A stretch of 64,000 nt of DNA from Podospora pseudocomata (taxonomy: Eukaryota > Ascomycota > Sordariomycetes > Sordariales > Podosporaceae), in NCBI RefSeq assembly GCF_035222375.1, contig NC_085890.1, positions 1,488,001 through 1,552,000 of the forward strand. The letters run 5' to 3'. This document shows positions 47,550 to 59,900 of this stretch, piece after piece (the stretch's first letter is position 1; each line of letters starts with the position of its first letter). The translations under genes were made by a program, and so were the position numbers. The notes beneath the pieces were generated by a model. That model worked only from the letters and a program-made list of their open reading frames with translations. It was not told the DNA's origin and did no database searches.

Positions 47550-49833
47550 ATGTCTTGTAAGCACCCTTGATTCAGGGCGCCCCTTTCGCTCTGGTCGTTC
47601 TGCTTTCCCTGTTGCCATGCTTCTGTGTGTCTCTTGGCGATCTGCTGTCAAGGCCTCTCGCTGTACACAACGGCAAGCAGTGCTCAAAAACCGCAAGGAG
47701 ACACAGCGTCTGCCTGTTCCAGGTCGAGTGACATGGCATTTCCCCCCAACCATGCCAAGCCAATCCCGGTTTGGGCCTTCATTGTGACACTGAGCCTTCA
47801 CTAACCACACAATGTCTTCTTTTGTTTCTGCAGATAACGCCCACCAGACCAAACAAGCGGCACGCAACGTGGCCTGGCACAAGTCGAAGTGGAATATATT
47901 CCCGTACTCACGCAACAAATACACACATGACTCTACCAGCACTGCAGCATGGCAGTCGGCCAATGATCAGGATCTCGAAGGCCACCCGCTGGAGGGGTTG
48001 CCGATCGGACCGTCGGATGATCCAAGGACCCCGGGAATCCCGCTGAACGGCTTCGGGTCGACGAGCAGAAACATCAATGCATCGGGACGGGCCCCTGATA
48101 CGGCTGATGGCCAGTTTGGAAGTGGTGAGACGTTTGTTGGCTCGAACCCTTTGTCGGCAGGGGAGCAGAAGGTCACTAGCAGTGCGCTTAACAAGTTACC
48201 AGCGATGCGCTGGAGATTCAAACGCAGTGTCACTGGCGATGCGACGACGACACCCGAGGGGGCTACTGCCGATGGCGTCAAGAAGAAGAAAAAGGAGTCG
48301 AGCAGTTTCTTCAAGCATGTCGAGCCTAAGGAGCCGTTCACGGTTAGGAACCAGATCCAACGGGTATTCTTCAATTCATGGATCAATGTGTTGCTGATTG
48401 CAGCACCGGTTGGTATTGTAATTGCCAATATTCACTCTGTCAGTAAGATTGCCGTGTTTGTGGTTAATTTTATGGCAATTGTTCCCCTGGCGGCCATTCT
48501 GGGGTTTGCGACGGAGGAGATTGCGTTCAGGACGGGCGAGACTGTGGGGGGTCTATTGAATGCCACCTTTGGGTATGCTATGTTGACTCCGCATGGCGCT
48601 TTGTGATATGCTGACCGGACATGATGACAGAAACGCAGTCGAACTGATCGTAGCCATCATCGCGCTTGCTGATCGTCAAGTCGTCATCGTTCAGACCTCC
48701 CTCATCGGCAGCATCCTCTCCAACTTACTCCTCGTCATGGGCATGTGCTTCTTCTTTGGCGGGCTGCGGAGACGGGAACAATACTTCAACACCACCGTTG
48801 CGCAAACTTCTGCCAGCTTGCTCGCCCTCGCCGTGGCCAGTGTGATCGTTCCGACAGTGTTTGACCGATCCAGCCAGTCGCCACAGAACGATGTTGCCAA
48901 GCTGTCTCGAGGCACTTCCGTCATTCTCCTCTTCGTTTACTGCGCCTACTTGTTCTTCCAGCTCAAGACGCACTCAATGGTCTTTGCCGAAGAAAGCCAG
49001 AAGGTTCAAGCCAAACCATTCACCCACCCCATGCGACGCAGCGTCCCCGAAGGCGCTGTCTCTCAGGGACTCGTCGCCCCAGCTGGCATTATCAGCGGTC
49101 ATGGCTTGGGGTCAGAGCAATCCGAGAATGAAAAGATCCGGGAAATGGTGACCAAGCCTCCTATGAGGAGTGCTTCGGGAGCAACCCAAGGCGGCACCGT
49201 CAGTAATCCCGGCAAAGGCAGTGTAGAGGAAGACAACGACAAAGATGAGGTCACACTGCACTTTCTCGTTGCCATCGCCACCCTCGCGGGGTCTACGGTT
49301 GTTATCGCCATTTGTGCAGAGTACATGGTTGACTCCATCAGCGCCATCACCGCCAGCGGGGCTGTTTCTGAAGAATTCGTCGGCTTGATTCTTCTTCCTA
49401 TCGTGGGCAACGCAGCTGAGCACGCCACTGCTGTAACTGTTGCCATCAAGGACAAGATGGATCTTGCTATTGGGGTGGCGGTGGGTTCGAGCATGCAAGT
49501 GGCGTTGTTTATCATCCCCTTGCTTGTTATCATTGGGTGGGGGATGGGAATCGATGCCATGACGCTGAGCTTTGATCCATTCCAGGTGGCGGTGTTGTTT
49601 GTTGCGGTCTTGCTGGTGAATTATTTGATAAATGACGGGAAGAGTCATTGGTTGGAGGGGATGTTGCTTATGTGTTTATATGCCATCATTGCGATTTGTT
49701 CTTGGTGTAAGTTTCCTCGCAGTGAAGAGTTTTGGACAGCAAATTGCTAACGTGGCCGTGTGTAGGGTACCCGACCGATGGGAGTAGTATTGCCGGAGGG
49801 GGGAATAACAGGACTTTGGGGTTGAGTCTTTAG
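47550..49833 (+). CDS. Vacuolar-type Ca2+/H+ exchanger (CAX/Vcx1 family)
   Basis: The best model has four coding exons: 47550-47556, 47834-48572, 48631-49706 and 49766-49833, for 629 residues. The first has only seven coding bases (ATG TCT T), then a 277-base intron (GTAAGC..TGCAG). Later introns are 58 and 59 bases. An alternative start is the in-frame ATG at 47812, but it sits in the pyrimidine-rich acceptor (TTTGTTTCTGCAG), which favours splicing. The N terminus (about 190 residues) is hydrophilic and ends in a lysine run before TM1 (SWINVLLIAAPVGIVIANI). The two CAX signature repeats are present: FGNAVELIVAIIAL, rebuilt across the second intron, and VGNAAEHATAVTVA. An acidic cytosolic loop separates the halves (EEDNDKDEV). 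Family members drive calcium, and often manganese, into the vacuole using the proton gradient. The last exon is G-rich. Confidence 0.92.
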
Positions 49834-52800
49834 GGGGGTGGTGATGGCAGGGGGTGGGAGGATGGGGTAACGCGATGATTTTTTCTTTTTAGTCTGGCTT
49901 GTAGAGTACTTGAGAGGACGGTTCTCCTAAGTATAAGAGAACAGCATAGAAGGAGGCGGCAGGGGAATTTTTATATGAGGAAGACTCGACACGAGATGAT
50001 GAGGGGTTGATGTTGATAGGGGCATGCCCTAGAGAAAGTGATATTGCTGATGAAAGTTGGGGTGAATGTGTATGATTGTTGACTTGAGTCTTTCAAGATT
50101 ATTGATATGCCGGTTGACTGCGCAGAAGGCCTATTTGCTACTTTGTCAAAGGATTTTGCAGTAGCTTTGAAGGCTTTCTGAGTCGCTTTAAAGGGGGTTT
50201 GAACAACTTTGAATGTGTTTTAGGTAGCTCAAAGGAATTTTGAGTAACTTTGAAGGAGCTTTGAGTAGCTTTGGAGGAGTATTGACTGTTGGTCTCCTTT
50301 ATTTTCCCGATTGGTTCTTCTGCCCATAGTGTCTGAGGGGCAGTACTGCAACTTTGTAGCTTTAAATATTTAACGGGCAGGGTGATTCTCAAAATTTATC
50401 TTTGGTCTGAACTTTTGGTGTCGGTTGTCTGTCTTTTATCTCAGCTTCTAGATAGTCTTTTGTCTTAGCTTTTAATACCGGTTATCCAAGCCTAGAATGT
50501 TGTTTATGTTTATTTAGTCTAAGCCTTCAAGAGAGCTTCTGGTGGTGATGGTTTGTCTTTGGGATTTCTTTTGGGAGATTGTCTGCGTTGTTGAAGTGGT
50601 TATTATGTGTGAGATGATGTTGGCTAACGAGGTTCTGAGAGTTGGGGTAGAGTCTTGGTATTGGGGAGGTCATGGAGAAGGGGTGTGAGTTCTTTTTGGG
50701 AGATACGCTTGCGAGCAGCGAAAAAAGGCCGTCGTGAGAGGGCGCGTTTTTCTTGTCTTCACCTCGTTTGCTCACGTGGGGACAGAGTGTGGATCTTTCG
50801 TTTGCGAGTGTAACATGAGGAATATGTTTGAAGAGTTCACTATGCATATATGCGTGTGTGTATGTGGTAAAGTGCTATTGTGTATATAGTTTAAGTTGGT
50901 GGGAGAGCTGGGGTTTTGGCACTGGAAGTTGGCCACTTGATGGGTGACCATGAAACATACCTAGTGTCTTAACTGTGTGATAGTAGCAAAACATATTTGA
51001 TGAATGGCTGGGTACTCAACATGGTGAGTTAACTCGCAATAGCTAAGATGGATTTGACGGTTCTTTAATACTGGGTCAGACAAACAAGGCCATTTGGATG
51101 AGATTGGTCTTTGAGATGAGATGTGGCTTCGGGATGAGATGTGCCTACTGGGATAAAATGGTGTAACTTTGCTTCACCATTAGTTGTAGGATGATGAACA
51201 AGCGCGAGTGAGAGAGCCACCGAGTCCATTCAGGGGTCATTGACCTTTGAGCCCCACAAACTGCCATCAACACATCTAGACTGCTGTCTGTCTCAGAGTA
51301 CGCCGAAAACATAATGAACTGCAACAGAGAACTGATTGATACTTTTTGGCAATCTAGGGCTTTCATATGAGCGGTGTGACCAAGGCCGGCACCAAGTCAG
51401 ATCTACCAAAGCCAAATCCAGACAAAAATCTGGATCTCTGTTAGATTCCTTTGAATTGATAGATTTGATATGTTTACATAACCCCGGGAAGAAGGGTTAT
51501 AAGCGAAAATCATGACGGAGATCATGATGGAACATAGCTGGTCTCTACAAGAATAATGAACGGTAATCTACCAAAGCATTCGGAATCTCTTATCTAAGCT
51601 TTGGACGCATATAGTCTAGGCTTTACCTATATATATCCAAGCTTCATAGGTGTGTAATCTAAGCTTTCAGTGTCCATGATCTCAGCTTATGATTGCTTGC
51701 CCATCAAAGATGTTCTTTTTTCTTACAGACCGTTGAGAGCATTTCTTTTGATTTCGCTGGGGAGTAGCCAGATCGTTTGAATATTATTGGATATTTTTGC
51801 TCTCTTCACATGGTACCAGTTCAGCCAACGTGTCTAGAAAACGCGTTACTGTATGTATGCCTTGACCCTGGATTTCACCACTGCTGCGCCATCAGCAACC
51901 ATGTTTGAAAATTTGTGAGTGGCCACATCATCAAGCTACCTTTTGTTCCAAGGAGGACGGTGTCCCAAGCCACAGCTTTGGTAGGGGTCTTGGGAGAGAG
52001 GCAGGGAGGCGCAGCCATAGATGCTCGGGTTCGCGCGAAGGCCAGTTGTTCATCAGTTGTCAGCAGATACGTTTTTTAGCCAGGAAAATTTGATTCCTGA
52101 CAGCCACAAAACAAACTTTAAAGGACGTATTATCCCAAACCTGAGCAAATACCTAGGTTACCTTGGCTGAGAGACAGCTTTCTTCACTGACCCCCACACA
52201 GAAACGGTGCGTTACGACTGGGCAAGGACCTTACATTTGCGAATTTTCGCTCTCGCGTGTTATGACTCCGACATGTGAGCATCACTTGGAAGCCTGCCCC
52301 TCATGGCGAGCCGCGGTCTGGACAAATAAAGAAGACACAGCACGCATTCTGATCCCTACAACTTTTGTATTCAAATATGATGGCGCCATTTCTCCCCCAG
52401 TCGCCGAAATGGGGTGACATGATCGTCTTGGCGGAGAACTTTCGAGGTGTCAGACCCCCTGTTGGTCCTACGTCTCGTAAAAAAAGAAAAATTCGATCAT
52501 ACAGGCCATAAGCAGTGTTGATCAATGAGGCAAGTTATGCTCTTCTTCTGGTTCAGAACCGCTGAGCCCGCACACAACGCAAGTCGGGGGATTGCGGAGA
52601 GGCTTAGTCCCGCATCGTGACCAGAATTCGAACACCGAACGCGGCCCGGGACGTGTGCTCGCAGTGGCTTTCCGAATTTGCCCCTGTACTCCCGCGTGCT
52701 GGAACGGCGGGTCCCTCGGCGACGTGCTAGCCACTGAATGATGTCCAACATGCCTGACTTGAAGGTTTTTCTGTCTTCTTCCTCCATGATGGCTCGTTTG

Positions 52801-52939
52801 TTACTTACTTTTCTCAAATCCTTCCACCTGTTTGGGTTTTGGTCAGCTTGCACAAAACTTTTACACATAGTCATACGAGTAATCCTCACTGCTCACCTGT
52901 CGTTACCCCATAGCGCTCGACCATATTGCCCCCGTCAAC
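49834..52939. other. 3.1 kb AT-rich gap with degenerate short repeats
   Basis: It starts with the G-rich 3' end of the exchanger transcript. A run of degenerate 21-base units spans about 50142-50284. CTAAGC/CAAGCT-type words recur at about 50440-50530 and 51590-51690. The remainder is AT-rich with no coding pattern; a 130-codon minus ORF at 52497-52889 has no motif. Confidence 0.5.
50142..50284. repeat. Degenerate 21-bp tandem repeat, about 6-7 copies
   Basis: Read on the minus strand the unit is close to AGCTCCTTCAAAGTTACTCAA, and the copies are visible as a seven-residue period in the translation (SSKATQ / SSFKVTQ / NSFELPK / THSKLFK / PPLKRLR / KPSKLLQ). Copies differ at many positions, so the array is old. 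The stops and lack of a plausible start suggest it is not coding. Confidence 0.75.
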
Positions 52940-53335
52940 ATGACCATCACCAACCCACTCCCTTCCCCGCCAGCGTCTCCTCAAAAGCAAAGAGACAGCA
53001 AAACGAGCAGCACCGCTTCGCGAACCCGACACCATGAGGACAAAACTCCCAAAGACCTTTCCCCGTTCTCCTCTCGCAATATGTCGAGCGCGGAAGTATT
53101 CCAGAGTAGAAGACATGTTCTCGTGAAGACTGCTCGTTTGGCCAAAGATCTTCCAAAGTAACCCGCCGGCGTCTACGGCAGACGTTCCTATTTTGGCTCG
53201 GTCGACCAGAAGTCCGAACAACTTCTTGCAGCCAAGGGCAAGGCCAAACAGTATGCACGTCAAGTTGTGCCGACACCTTCCACCCAGAAGCCCAAACCGA
53301 CACCAAGTGACCAAGAGTACAAGAATTCAAGGTGA
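52940..53335 (+). pseudogene. Small hypothetical protein with an in-frame TAA (probable pseudogene or mis-read intron)
   Basis: From the ATG at 52940 a 73-codon frame runs to TAA at 53159-53161. It begins MTITNPLPSPPASPQKQRD and ends TARLAKDLPK. The same frame then stays open for 57 more codons to TGA at 53333-53335, with protein-like composition (YGRRSYFGSVDQ, LLAAKGKAKQYARQVV). One base change (TAA for GAA or similar) would account for it. Alternatively, GTAACC at 53158 could be a weak donor for a 52-base intron ending at ACCAG, which shifts to another open frame ending at about 53411. No domain was recognised. The protein would be basic, Ser/Pro-rich at its N terminus and Lys/Gln-rich at the end. 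Confidence 0.4.
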
Positions 53336-54598
53336 TCCCATTCGTTCAGCATCATGCAAGTTTTCCGGGACTTCAAAATCGTCTATATGCCGTTGTGTCA
53401 TATTCTTCTAGCATCATCACTATACTTGAAGATGTTGGTATTCGGCAAGGTCGTGGATGCCATCGGTGCAGATCTCGTTTTTGCTTCACGTCGATCTCGG
53501 TGCCGGGGATCACCATTATGTAGAGAGTTGTTGGTTTCGAGGGCTGTTGACTTCAAAAATCATTCCCTTTCTTCGACATATCTTCGTTTTCTTTCCCGAC
53601 GTTAGATGGAGGAATACACAACGCAAGATAGGCGGCATCAACATACCCGGGAGGTTGGTCCCTTTTTTGGGATACACATGGAGTATATTGATGGCCAAGG
53701 TGGAGAGAATAGGGGGTAGCTCGTCTGTATATAATGGCCAAAGATGTTGGAGGCAGGGCCATCGGATGGTTGCTAGACAGGGCGCATCTCTGTAGATAAA
53801 GAAGAGAAGAAGCACATCCATATTATGCCGGTTGATCACTAAGCCATCTATTTCCTGCATATTATACCCACCATTGCCCAAAGCCTTGCTGCAAGTTCAA
53901 AATAGTTCGAGTATGGTGTGTGATTGATATCCACAAATGAGAAAGATGCCGTCCCGCCCGGAGGCTGCAACCACCACCATGCGCCATTTTTGTTGGTTGT
54001 TCCCGCAGCCTTGTGGGATCAAACACTCATTCTTCCCAACGACATCATCGCAACTACTACTAACTAGATCTCCGAGAGTCAAATTGGATGCGCACACTTG
54101 ATTAAGTCTGTATCATATCTCTTCTTGGCCATTGATGACACATTGAAGCATGAGCGCTAACGCACATTCCAGGCTATTGTACTCATTAGGAGGAATTGCT
54201 TTCTCCCATCCAGGCCTCATTCCGCTCTCTCTGCGTTGTCTTGGTTGAAGAAATCTCACCCTCCCAAGGTCGGATCAGTCAACATGCAACATGGCTTGCA
54301 TGCCTTCAGCGCCCATCATAGGTGGTCGATTGAGCAGCATCTGCCGGAGTAGCCTGCTGGGCATACGTTCACCACCTGGAGATGGAGCGCCTTGGTGCTT
54401 GAGAGTATATTGGCGAGCACGAGGCTCTGGATAACCGATGATGGGTCTGTGAGATAACAGCCGTGGCAGTTTCTCTGGATGTCATGAGGTTTGGCTGCCA
54501 TTAAGCTACCTCCCGCGGGGACCGCGTAGCTCTCTCCTTCACGGCTTCTCTCTTTCACGACATCATCGTAAAGGAGACAGAAAGATATACTGGCGATC
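53336..54598. other. Gap without a supported gene
   Basis: Short ORFs only, with no motif and mixed codon use. It sits between two damaged-looking coding traces, so it may be decayed sequence. Confidence 0.4.
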
Positions 54599-55868
54599 AT
54601 GGAGTTAGACAAACTTGATCTGGAGAAAGGGTTGTCCATCCAGGAAGTCACGAGTAAGTACAAACAACTCTTTATCGGCCTGCATTCTCTACCAGACCGT
54701 AAGGCTCTGAGGGCTGCCGTCTTTCTCACTAAGCAGTGATGGTAGCCCCATAAGCAACACGGAAACCCTGAATAGCTCAGATTTTCCCTTCCCAGAGGCT
54801 GGAGGGGACGACAGCGGTGGTAAGTATACTCCCTGGTCTACCTTGCACACCCACCTGCCTGGTTGCAGGCTGACTCAACCCAGAACAACCGTTCGTACGC
54901 ACTCAGATTGCAGAAGAGAGACAAGGATGCCGAGAGTGGCTCTTTTTCCCTGCCTGCGAAGCACAGTTCTCCTTCATTTTGGACCACTGGGCGGCCAAGT
55001 CCAAAGAGACCTTCCAAGAGGTGAAGGAGTTGGAGAAGGAGACCCGAGCACAGGGTCAGGATGACTATAAGAAGTGCCTGACGAAAAATGCTCTTGGTCG
55101 GAAGAAGCAGGAGCTTGTCGACAGGCTTACGATGGAGTGTAAGGAACTCGGTATGTCTTATTATTTTGTAATCTGGAGCAGACTGTCAGAAGAGACAGGG
55201 CTAACCCACGATGGTCTGTATAAAGGGACGGTTTTCACACTCGCCAACACCATCATGCATCAGCATTCGTCCAACCAGACCCTGACAGCAATACTATCTC
55301 TGGTGTTGGGACAGAGGATGGGACCCTGAGAACTCGGGCTGTGGATTGCTTCCTGAAGGCTACTGGTCTCTGGGCCCACGGCCCAGCGCCATCGACGACT
55401 TTGTGGTTTCCGCCGCAGAGACATTGAGCAAAGCAGGTTCTAGCATCAAGGTAATTCTGTTCTAGTTGACAAGTCTGGTTCCACAGATCTTGAGATGCTA
55501 ACACTGTATGTTCTACCAACTCTTTTCTCCTCCGCCAACCAGAGCCAGAGACCCGAAAGTCATTTACAATGAGCTATCCCACCTTCCGCATCCTATCACA
55601 TCTCTTTATCGTTCTTATGGCAGTGATCTTCTTCTTTCTTCTTGTTATAATAATGTACCTAGTGCCCATGAAGAAAATTGACAGTGTGATGGTTCCCATA
55701 GCCTTCAGTCTCTTATTCTGCGTTGGGTCGTTCTACTTTGGAGGTGGAAGCGGCGGGCTGCAGTCAGACCACAAGTTCCTGCTTCTCTTTGCGTATACCA
55801 GTGTGATGGCTACTCTGCTTTCCAACTTGGCACATAATCAAAAAGTTGGGGTACCTGTTGCGGACTGA
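54599..55868 (+). pseudogene. Decayed or mis-assembled membrane-protein gene, DUF6594-like layout
   Basis: Several exon-like pieces line up on the plus strand: MELDKLDLEKGLSIQEV at 54599; a short piece at about 54740-54818 ending GGDDSG before GTAAGT; and a piece from about 54887 (EQPFVRTQIAEERQ, HWAAKSKETFQEVKELEKE). A donor GTATGT at about 55152 then joins ELG to LTHDGLYKG. The C-terminal block 55569-55868 has two or three hydrophobic segments (FIVLMAVIFFFLLVIIMYLV, VMVPIAFSLLFCVGSFYF). A helical N-terminal half plus a multi-TM end resembles the fungal DUF6594 family. The pieces do not join cleanly: the first two are off by one base at the best splice sites, and a further one-base shift is needed near 55310 to enter the frame WDPENSGCGLLPEGYW that leads on to the GTAATT donor at 55451. 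I read this as frameshift damage. Family identity is tentative. Confidence 0.4.
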
Positions 55869-56956
55869 TTGATCTTTTTGTGCATGTGCATGTGGTGCTG
55901 GTGCCTAGCGGAGGCTTTGCAATACCATTTACTTCTCTCTTTGTCATGACGAGTTTAATGAGCTGTTAAAGTAATCCATAGTTGATGGAAAGCAGTTACC
56001 AACCACCTACTCAGGCGTTGCAGATACTTGGTGGCTTTCTTGAATCTATCTTCAAAGACTTGTCAGATAAATTAGTACTAGGTGAAGGAATGATATTCTC
56101 TTCATATTTCAGCTAGGTAAATAATAGATCCTGTGAGTACCTACTTAGAAAGCTTGGATATAAGACTAAGAGTTGCGATAAAAGTACGGGGGAGTCAGGA
56201 TCCTTGGTAGATAAGAAAGGGGTTGAAATTCCCCCTTCATACTTGAGTTATTACACCATTTAAAATCCTATCCCAACTCTAGATAAAACAATCCAAGCCT
56301 TCACCACCCTAATGAGACCTAAGCCTTAATAACCTTCCACCTAAGCAATAGTTAGCCTTTATCTAGATATTTACCATATTTAATCCTAATACTTACTCTC
56401 CTCAATCTAAGCATCTACTATATTTAATCCAAGCATTAAGGGTCCTCAATCTAAGCATTAACTGTCCTCAACCCAAGCATTGACGGTCCTCAATCCGAGC
56501 TTCATAGACTAGTATACCATGAACAAAAGTGGTATTAAAACTCGACTAACCATTCCCAAAAAACTCGTGTACCACAACACAAAGTTATAGAGGTGAGAAG
56601 TGCAACAACGAAACCCAGAGAAAAACGCCCAGAAGTGGAAGAAGAAGAAAAAAAAAGAAGAGAAAGATATCGAAACTACAAAAGCATACTCAACAAAGAG
56701 GCTATATCAGCACGTGTAATTCTGTACACCCAGCCCCAACCCCAAGCCAGCCAACCAACCAATCCCTCCCTAGAGATATATCCCTATCCCATGTCCTTAT
56801 TTCCCATTTTCTGCTCTTCGTTTCCCTGTTTACAATCCCAAGCAAAACAACACTTGAATAGATCCCCTCCGTTTCCCTCAACACACACACACTCACACAC
56901 AAGAACTCCAACACCCCCCCCGCGAAAAGAAAAAAAATCCCTGCTTATGTCCCCCC
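55869..56956. other. AT-rich gap with 22-bp repeats
   Basis: Nothing coding was recognised. Tandem 22-base units occupy about 56399-56505, with looser CTAAGC/CCAAGC words from 56280. C-rich and A-rich sequence at 56590-56956 should be the 3' untranslated region of stu1. Confidence 0.5.
56399..56505. repeat. 22-bp tandem repeat (CCTCAATCTAAGCATTAACTGT-type), about 4-5 copies
   Basis: Clear adjacent copies are at 56444-56465, 56466-56487 and 56488-56505 (partial), with more divergent ones at 56422-56443 and before. The core word is AATCYAAGCATT. The array is non-coding. Confidence 0.8.
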
Positions 56957-59900
56957 CTAAGCAGCACTAGCACTCACACTCCCCTCCCTCTGCCTCCTAA
57001 CAATATAATAAGTAATCAGACTCTTCGGATCCTCCCTAACCCCCTTAACCGCCTCCCAAAACCTCCCCTCCCCAACCCTTGCATGCATCACCACACAAAG
57101 CAACACCGCATCCATCCTCACCGCGCTCTCCCCACTCTCCAGACACTTCGCCGCCAGCCCCGCCAGCGCCTCCAGCTCCCCCTCACTAGGCACATACCCC
57201 TCCCCCCTCTGCTCCATCATCTCCTTCAGCACATGCAAGCCCATGCTCACAACCCTACTATCCCTCTCCGCGTCATCCACATTCAACCCCTGCATCATCC
57301 TCGCCAACACCATCACAATCTCCCCCGCATCCCCCAACATGACCAGCTCACCGGCCAGCAACTCCAACCCACTAACCATGTGCGTCCTCCCGTCGTAACA
57401 CGACCTCGCCCTGAGCAAACTCTCCAATCCCCGTGAGACGTGAGGCTGAAACCTCGCTCTCATCTTCTTGAGCATAACCTTGATCGTGGCCAGCACTTGA
57501 GCCTTGACATCCTGCACCTTTTCCGGCGCAAGGTTCGGCAGAGGCGACTCGAGGTACTCAAACAGCCCAATCAGCAGGGCATCAAACTTCTCGTCGGTGA
57601 TCAAGCCCTTGTAGTTGTTGCTGTCCCTGATGATGGATTGCAACTTGCGGAACCCGTGCACGTCCAGAGCCTTGGCCTTCACCTTAGTAATTCCGCTCTC
57701 CAGCAACCGCGAGTTTTGCTTGATTTTCTCGGGGGACATGACACTGCCCTTACTGATGTCGCCATTCTCGCCGGTGCTGACAATGACCGGGGCCGGGCGG
57801 AGCAGTGTAGCCGCGTCTTCGTTGACCGGCTTGTCCTCCAACACGGGTGCCTCAAAGGTAGGTTTTGGCGGAGAATGTTCCGCCGTGAAAGGGTCCTCAT
57901 ACACCTTTAGGGTAGTCGGGCTCGTGGTGGTGGAAACTGGCTCGACGATCTGAGGGGCGGGACTAGGTGGTTTTGATGTGGGAAGAGGGAGCTCAATCTC
58001 TTCGTGATCATCGACAGACGGGACTGCAAACTCCTCTCTTGTCCGAGAGGGTGTATCCGACAAACTGGGAAGGGTTTCCACAGACTCTAGGGGGCTTGGC
58101 TCATAATGTCTATCATGGGGTGGTGTGTGTTTGGCCACGGATATCGTAGGTACACTCAAGTCCACTGTACTTGCTCTCGGGCTACTGAATAGGGGTTGAC
58201 CAATCCTGGAAGGCGTATTGCGCAGCGATGCAAATTTGGGAGTTCCTGCTCTGGCGGGTGTTGGAAGATTCGACTCGGGCTGATTCGGACGGGTCGGCTT
58301 AGGGAGTGTCCGTTTCGGAGAGGATGATATGGATTTTGGGGTAATTACTGACTTTGGCCTTCGGGAATCCGGCGGGCTGGTTTGCTCGCTGGAGGCTTGG
58401 TCGTGACTTCGTACCGAGTAGGGTCCTGCAGTTGCTGGCCTAGGAGCAACCTCGGGTCTCTTACGCCCGGGTCTCATGGGTGCACCAGAAAGTCCACCAG
58501 TGGTTGACTCGGGTCGCGTGCGGATAGCCATTGGCTTGGGTGCTGTTGCTGCGGGAGCTTCAGAGGATCCTGTGGCCGTTCTGACCGGTGAGAAATGTGC
58601 CATGGCCGAACCAGGCCGTGTGGGGGGGTTCTTGGTGGAAGTCCCCGCCATAGCCTTCTTTTTGGCCATGATCGCGTCGCGAATGCTCGGTCTTGGTGCC
58701 TCCATTGTACTCTTAGACAAACCGAGACCTGGTCGAGCTCCGCCTGCGACTGGCTGTCGCTTGACAGGGTTGGGATTGTTGGCGTCGTTTCTCAAGAGCT
58801 TTTGCGCTGTTGCGTCGAGCCCATCCATGATAACCTCTGCCCTCACAGGCCAGATGGCATTGAACTTCCAGAACGTCGCGCGAGCCTTCTCTCTTACTCC
58901 TGGGTTAGCATCCCCGAGACCCTTCTTGATGCACTTCTCAATGACCTCCAGGCCTCCCGTATGTTCCACATGATGCTTATGATGTGCTTCCTTGACCAAG
59001 ATGGTCTGAAGCCACCCGCAAGCGTAGAGTCTTGGCTGGACGTTCTTGTCCTGAGTCGCAAACCAGATATGTTGCATTATTCTTGGTGTCGTTGTAACAT
59101 TGGAGATGATGGCATCGACCGTCATGTTTGCTTGTTGACTGGCCAGTTTCTTGGTCGAGGCGGCAAGCTTGATGAACGTTTGCATGAGTATCTCCACCAT
59201 AGGATCGATTCCTGGGCCAAACGCCCTCGCCAAATCCTGAATAAGATTGCATCCATGGGTGCACAGGCTCGTCCTTAGCGAGGTAACGGCCTTGATCATC
59301 CCGTCCAAGAGTGCCCGAAGCCCATCAAGGAATCGTTCAGTGAAGTCTTGCGGAGCATTGCCAGCGACAAGTTTGCGAAGCTTAATCACGTTCTTTTCTC
59401 GCTCCATCCAATTCTGCTCTGTCTCCCTGCCCTCGAAATGGGCGTGCATGTCTCGTAGTATCTCGTCCAGCTCGCTCTTCGTGTTGACGTATGACGGCTC
59501 CACCGGGTCCGAGGTCTTGGAGCTATCGGGAGCTGGAGTAATCGGGCGGTCGATGGCATGGGAGGATGCGCTGGCTGAGAGGGCTGCACGAGAGGCTGGG
59601 CGAGAAGCAGGACGAGGGTGATGCTCGTCTATCGAATCTGCTTGTGAGGCTGACGCAGAACCGGTAGGGATGAGCTCTTTTACGATCGCTTGCTCGATAG
59701 CTGGTCGAACTTTGCAATTCTTCAACTGCCTTTTAAGATCCGATTTGGCCGTATTGGGGGCGTTTCTGGTCAAGTCAGCTTATATCCTATACTTGATAGC
59801 TTGTGGGCATACCTGAACAATTCGATGACAGTGGTCTTGGCAGTGTCGCGAACAGTGGCATCCGCGTCCTCGAGCAAATCCATCAAAGATGGCACATAGC

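Noticed and set aside
53159-53164. Programmed stop-codon readthrough in the small ORF
   Set aside because: The stop is TAA followed by CCC, not the leaky TGA-CTA context known from fungal readthrough; mutation or splicing is simpler.
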